A DNA stretch of 64,000 bases. It comes from Phragmites australis (taxonomy: Eukaryota; Streptophyta; Magnoliopsida; Poales; Poaceae). This document shows, piece after piece, positions 60,901-64,000 of this stretch. A model generated the notes under the pieces. The model was not told the DNA's origin. It did not search any database and saw nothing but the letters and a program-made list of their open reading frames with translations. The stretch is from the NCBI RefSeq assembly GCF_958298935.1, contig NC_084922.1, positions 1,428,501-1,492,500 of the forward strand, given 5' to 3'. How positions within the stretch are numbered: position 1 is the stretch's first letter; the number at the start of each line of letters is the position of its first letter. The position numbers and the translations under genes are program-made.

Positions 60901-62079
60901 GCTGTTACAGACTTGCTTACGTTCAAATACGTTGGGACATGTTTTGTATCTTAAATAAACAACTAGAGAAAGTGTATCTAATGGTACATATAAAATGAGA
61001 ATGCTCATGAACTAGGGTTTAGTACCAATTTGGACCCAATCCTTCTTATCCAAGCATATTAAGTAGTTGAGAATCCAAACAAGCAATTAGTTACATTCTC
61101 GGAAATTGATTGGTGTCTTGCCAGGTGAAAGGATGCCGCCAAGGCTAAAGTTCATGCATTTCATTCATCATTGGGATTTTGGAGTATGAGCAACAGATAG
61201 TTGTTTTGCTACATTGTCATTTTTACTTCCATGCTAACATATTGACAAGATCATGATCCTTAAAAGGATTGTTTTTGTGTTGGTAGGACGAGATCGTGGT
61301 ACAAAGGATCATTCCTCAAAAATCATGATTCCAGAGACTATAGTGACCTGGATTGATATTTTATATGATTCTGTCTAATTTATTCTTATTTTTTTTAAAA
61401 AAATGTGCTAAGGAAATGCTTGAAACGCAGGAATTTCAGGAAACAATTCAATTACTGCCGCAGGATTGCGGAACAATTTCCGTGGTTGAAATGGGAGTAC
61501 ATAGAATTGGGATTGGAGAGAACCGTACGAACTTAAGGATCAAGACATGGATAAGATCCTGACAGTGTTCTTGCACGCGTGATCATATCATCCGCTGCAT
61601 GCTCATCCATATTCGCGTTACGAGACGATCGGTCGAGTTCGAAACCAAAGGAGAAAAGGAGATGAGCGATCGAAGCAAATCGACCGGCCCCGGCCACGAA
61701 CTCACCAGTGCAAGTACTCCCTGAGGTTGGGATCGCTCGGGCTTGGAGCATCCGGATCCACCATCACCTGCAAATTCTTAAGCAGTTAACTGATTTGAGT
61801 GCGTTCATATATGTATATCCTAGAGCTAGCTAGCTAGCTAGGATCGAATCAGAAGGAATTGGACTGGAATCGTACGAAACGTACCAGGGTGTAGAAGGTG
61901 CGCATGTCTGGGCCGCCGACCTCGACGCGCGGCTGGCCGGCGATGGCGGAGGGCCTGAGCTCGCAGCCGTTGGAGACCTCCCGCGCGGCGTACGCCACGC
62001 GCAGCGGCACCCGGCGCACGAACGGGTCCACCACGTCGCCGATCACACGCCCCACCACCAGCGGGTCCCCGCGCCGCAT
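54947..62079 (-). CDS. FT-like florigen (PEBP family)
   Basis: Four exons: 61885-62079 (195 nt), 61706-61767 (62 nt), 55282-55322 (41 nt) and 54947-55170 (224 nt). They encode 173 aa. The 62- and 41-nt middle exons are the canonical FT exon sizes. FT proteins move through phloem and bind 14-3-3 and FD to switch meristems to flowering. Tyr83 and Gln138 sit where FT has Tyr85 and Gln140, so this is FT-type and not TFL1-type. The 14-3-3 contact residues R60, P92, F99 and R128 are all kept. Segment B reads [13 protein letters not shown] with T133 where Arabidopsis FT has Ala. Exon 3 ends in eight T's encoding VFFG instead of the usual small residues. Intron 2 is 6,383 bp and transposon-filled. 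An in-frame upstream ATG at 62184 would add 35 residues but lies almost at the predicted start site. Confidence 0.93.
57091..58352. mobile_element. Mutator-like element (possible Pack-MULE) in FT-like intron 2
   Basis: Long inverted termini of ~140 bp start GGGAAATTTAGATAT on the left and GGAAAATTTAGATAT on the inverted right end. They carry several 'atatgccattata' sub-repeats. The 9-bp flanks are ATCTAATAA (57082-57090) and ATCTAAAAA (58353-58361), an 8/9 match and the usual Mutator duplication size. The interior (57230-58220) is much GC-richer than the termini and holds degenerate 'ggtggaagagctcg'-type repeats but no transposase. A captured gene fragment is possible, but I do not recognise one. 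Confidence 0.82.
57615..57787. mobile_element. MITE nested in the Mutator-like element
   Basis: A 173-bp element with perfect ~20-bp inverted ends (GGGAAGGAAATTCTATGAGA) and a 7-bp duplication CTCCCTC at 57608-57614 and 57788-57794. The duplication size is near that of hAT elements. It must have inserted after the surrounding MULE had formed. Confidence 0.8.
58750..60909 (-). mobile_element. LTR-like remnant in FT-like intron 2
   Basis: On the minus strand it begins TGTAACAGCCC at 60909, a common start of grass gypsy LTRs, followed by an LTR-like AT-rich block and a long conserved-looking non-coding body down to ~58750. There is no gag/pol. The other end and target duplication are not defined, and it is a different family from the three 3-kb solo LTRs. 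Confidence 0.5.
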
Positions 62080-62222
62080 GCCGCCGCCGCCCTCCTCTAT
62101 CCCTCGTACGTCCCAACGCAGCTGGCGCGCACTGCCAGCCCACCAATCGCCTCGGCCTCTCCGCTCGCGTAGGTTAAGTTGCACCGAGCGAGAGAGACCA
62201 GAGATCCGTGTGTCGCGCGTCT

Positions 62223-62232
62223 ACTTATAGAG
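62223..62232 (-). promoter_or_regulatory. TATA box of the FT-like gene
   Basis: On the minus strand the sequence reads CTCTATAAGT. The predicted start near 62195-62200 gives a leader of ~120 nt to ATG 62079 and only ~12-15 nt to the in-frame ATG at 62184. Confidence 0.55.
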
Positions 62233-62984
62233 CGCGCGCGCTGTGATGAGCTGGATCTCACGAGCTGGCTACGCAGGCTGCTGTCGTGGCGAAGCGGCGG
62301 CGGCGGGTGGTAGCTGGGGCCCGGTCGGATCGGACGGGCGTTTTGGCTGTCGCCACGCCGGGCCGAGTGGGAAGATCGGCCGGCGTGCGCCCATTCGGCT
62401 CTGGCCGGCGAGGCGAGGAGACGTGTTCGGGGAAGGGGGGAAGTGATGGCCAGGTCAAATGGCCTTTGCTCTTCGCTAACTCGTCTAGGAAACCAAGGAC
62501 AGGTGCAGGATAGGGTAGGGTAGGGGATCGGATCCAGACACATGCATGGGATCATATCGTCTCCCGGCGTCGTCCTCGTCCTCGTCCTCCTCGTCGTCTA
62601 TAGGAGTATATGAGTACGTACGTCGTAGGACTATCCAGGTCCACAGTATATATCCAGTGGCGAAGGCTCCAAGAGCGAGTGTACGAATTCCTTGCCTGTG
62701 CCGCCATGATCCCATACCATGTTAGTACATGTGCTCTTTTCCCCCATGGCGCGCGATGGATCGATAGTACTAAGAGGACGATTTCATGTCGAGTAAGCAT
62801 GCAACTGCCGTTTCTACCATCATATGTACGAGTAGTAATCCTATCTGACTAGTCTGCGCGCGTGCCTCTTTGTCACCTAGCTAGCTAGCACACTACTACC
62901 ACACTGAAAAACCGATCGAAAGTATTTTCTTTCAGGAAAAAAACGATTCAACCGGCCGGATGCGAAGAAATGCATCCTGGTCCC

Positions 62985-62998
62985 GGGGGGGGGGGGGG
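62985..62998 (+). repeat. G14 homopolymer in the FT-like upstream region
   Basis: Fourteen consecutive G after TCCC, ~760 bp upstream of the predicted start. Such runs can form G-quadruplexes and often vary in length or mis-assemble. Confidence 0.85.
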
Positions 62999-63037
62999 AA
63001 CTGAAGAGGCCTTTTTTGTGCGACGACTGCCGGCTTA

Positions 63038-63301
63038 GATCATTCCTAATTATAATCTCTTTATTTTATTTTCTTCTCGATTTTCTTTTTCGTTTCCATT
63101 TCCTTTATTTTCTCTCATCTCTAATAGCTTTTCTTCGAGGAGAATCGTAAAAAGAAAGGAGAGAGAAACTCGTTATGAAAGAAATGATTATGAGAATCTC
63201 GTTATGAAAATAATCGTGAAAAAAAACCGATAGAGTGTTGAAAGAAAAAAATCCTTTCACAACGAGAATTTTTTTCATAAAAAAAATCCTTTCACGTGAC
63301 C
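63038..63301. mobile_element. Tourist-like MITE, family T1 copy C (inverted)
   Basis: A 264-bp element flanked by TTA at 63035-63037 and 63302-63304. Its reverse complement aligns along its length with copy B (for example 'gatgagagaaaataaagg' versus 'aatgagagaaaataaaggg'). It lies ~800 bp upstream of the FT-like promoter. Confidence 0.87.
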
Positions 63302-63304
63302 TTA

Positions 63305-64000
63305 AGAGACATTGGATTGGTAGATGCATGGGAGGGTGGGGATAGGGCGATATGGACGACAGAAGTAGCAGCTGAGCTGTGCTTAGCTGAGCAGCCTCGC
63401 CGTCCTTTGTGTCTCTCTCAGTACCCATCATGTCGCTCCCTGTCTGTCGAGTTCCCATTGGCTGCCCGACAGATTTTCCTCTCTCCGTCCTCGGCGCCAG
63501 CTAATTACCCGCCCGTCAACCCGTGGTCTCGCAGCGGTAAACACTCCAGATCTCGCCCGCTATACGTCCGGGACAACGACACGTCGACGCGCGCCAGCCA
63601 TTTACCCTGACCCGCACAGTAAAAAAAGGAAAATCCCCCACCCGACGTGTGGATCCTCTGCTGCCGGCGGCGGCTTAGGATGGAGGCAACCGCATACACT
63701 CGTGGACATAATGCTTATCTCAATTGTTTATTTTTTATTTGATACTCATTTTTTATTTTTAAATCTATTTTATAATTTATTTATTTATTTTTAATATAAA
63801 TCTTAATATAAATAGATAGTTCTGATAAATCTTGTGCGTGTAAAGCTATGTGTTTTATACCTCATGTCGGCCATATTTTTTTTGAAAGAAAATGTCGGCT
63901 ATGTTTCCAACGGGGAATTTTCCACGTCACAGTTTAATTAAGCCTACTTATGCATACTGTGAAGGGGAATTATACCGGTTACAGGGCATTGGTTGATGGC
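63305..64000. other. Right end, no supported gene
   Basis: 63330-63620 is moderately GC-rich with open frames on both strands but no domain; 63700-64000 is AT-rich. Confidence 0.45.

Noticed and set aside
54947..62079. TFL1/CEN-type floral repressor
   Set aside because: Tyr at the FT-85 position and Gln at the FT-140 position, plus the [10 protein letters not shown] segment, indicate FT type; TFL1 proteins have His and Asp there.
1..64000. CRISPR array, defence island or biosynthetic gene cluster
   Set aside because: This is plant nuclear DNA. The repeats are transposons or microsatellites, and the genes have unrelated functions.

Overview
The window is nuclear DNA of a grass (Poaceae). Evidence: many short exons joined at GT/AG introns, several GC-rich first exons followed by AT-richer bodies, Tourist-like MITEs with TTA/TAA target duplications, solo LTRs of a repeated grass-type family, TA-rich microsatellites, and proteins that all read as plant proteins. 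The species cannot be named from sequence alone. I saw no bacterial, organellar or viral gene block.

Layout. 1-5900 is repeat-derived: a Ty3/gypsy-like LTR end with a primer-binding-site motif, one truncated copy of a 3-kb LTR family, and a decayed coiled-coil ORF. 5.9-6.5 kb holds a PP2C exon fragment tail to tail with a small lipid-transfer-protein gene (minus). 9.0-9.5 kb is a predicted N-myristoylated PADRE/DUF4228-like gene (minus). 11.0-13.9 kb is an eight-exon F-box gene like Arabidopsis At3g61730 (minus). 14.5-21.0 kb is a six-exon SFT2 vesicle-transport gene (minus) whose last intron was split by a 3,260-bp solo LTR with a perfect CAACT duplication. 21.8-22.5 kb is a single-exon gene resembling proteasome assembly chaperone 1 (minus). 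22.5-27.3 kb is intergenic, with microsatellites, a MITE between TA arrays and a Tourist MITE.

27.3-35.1 kb is a 23-exon ATX3/4/5-type histone H3 methyltransferase (plus, 971 aa). 35.6-36.0 kb is a deletion-scarred GDSL pseudogene, and 37.3-40.1 kb its intact five-exon parent-like gene (plus, 374 aa). 40.3-44.0 kb is an older element with a second solo LTR of the same family nested in it. 44.5-52.8 kb is a ten-exon half-size ABC transporter like plastid ABCD2 (plus, 752 aa), with three DNA elements in intron 5. 54.9-62.1 kb is a four-exon FT-like florigen gene (minus, 173 aa) whose 6.4-kb second intron holds a Mutator-like element, a nested MITE and an LTR. The right end holds a third Tourist MITE.

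The genes have unrelated housekeeping, chromatin, transport and flowering roles; there is no operon or biosynthetic cluster. I assembled every multi-exon model by hand from splice sites and checked that the summed exon lengths keep frame. I found no convincing undescribed molecular system. The most useful observations are the insertion histories, the hotspot-like short-repeat slot inside the LTR family, the microhomology deletions in the GDSL pseudogene, the lipid-transfer protein that lacks its seventh cysteine, and the FT gene with florigen residues intact despite a transposon-filled intron.
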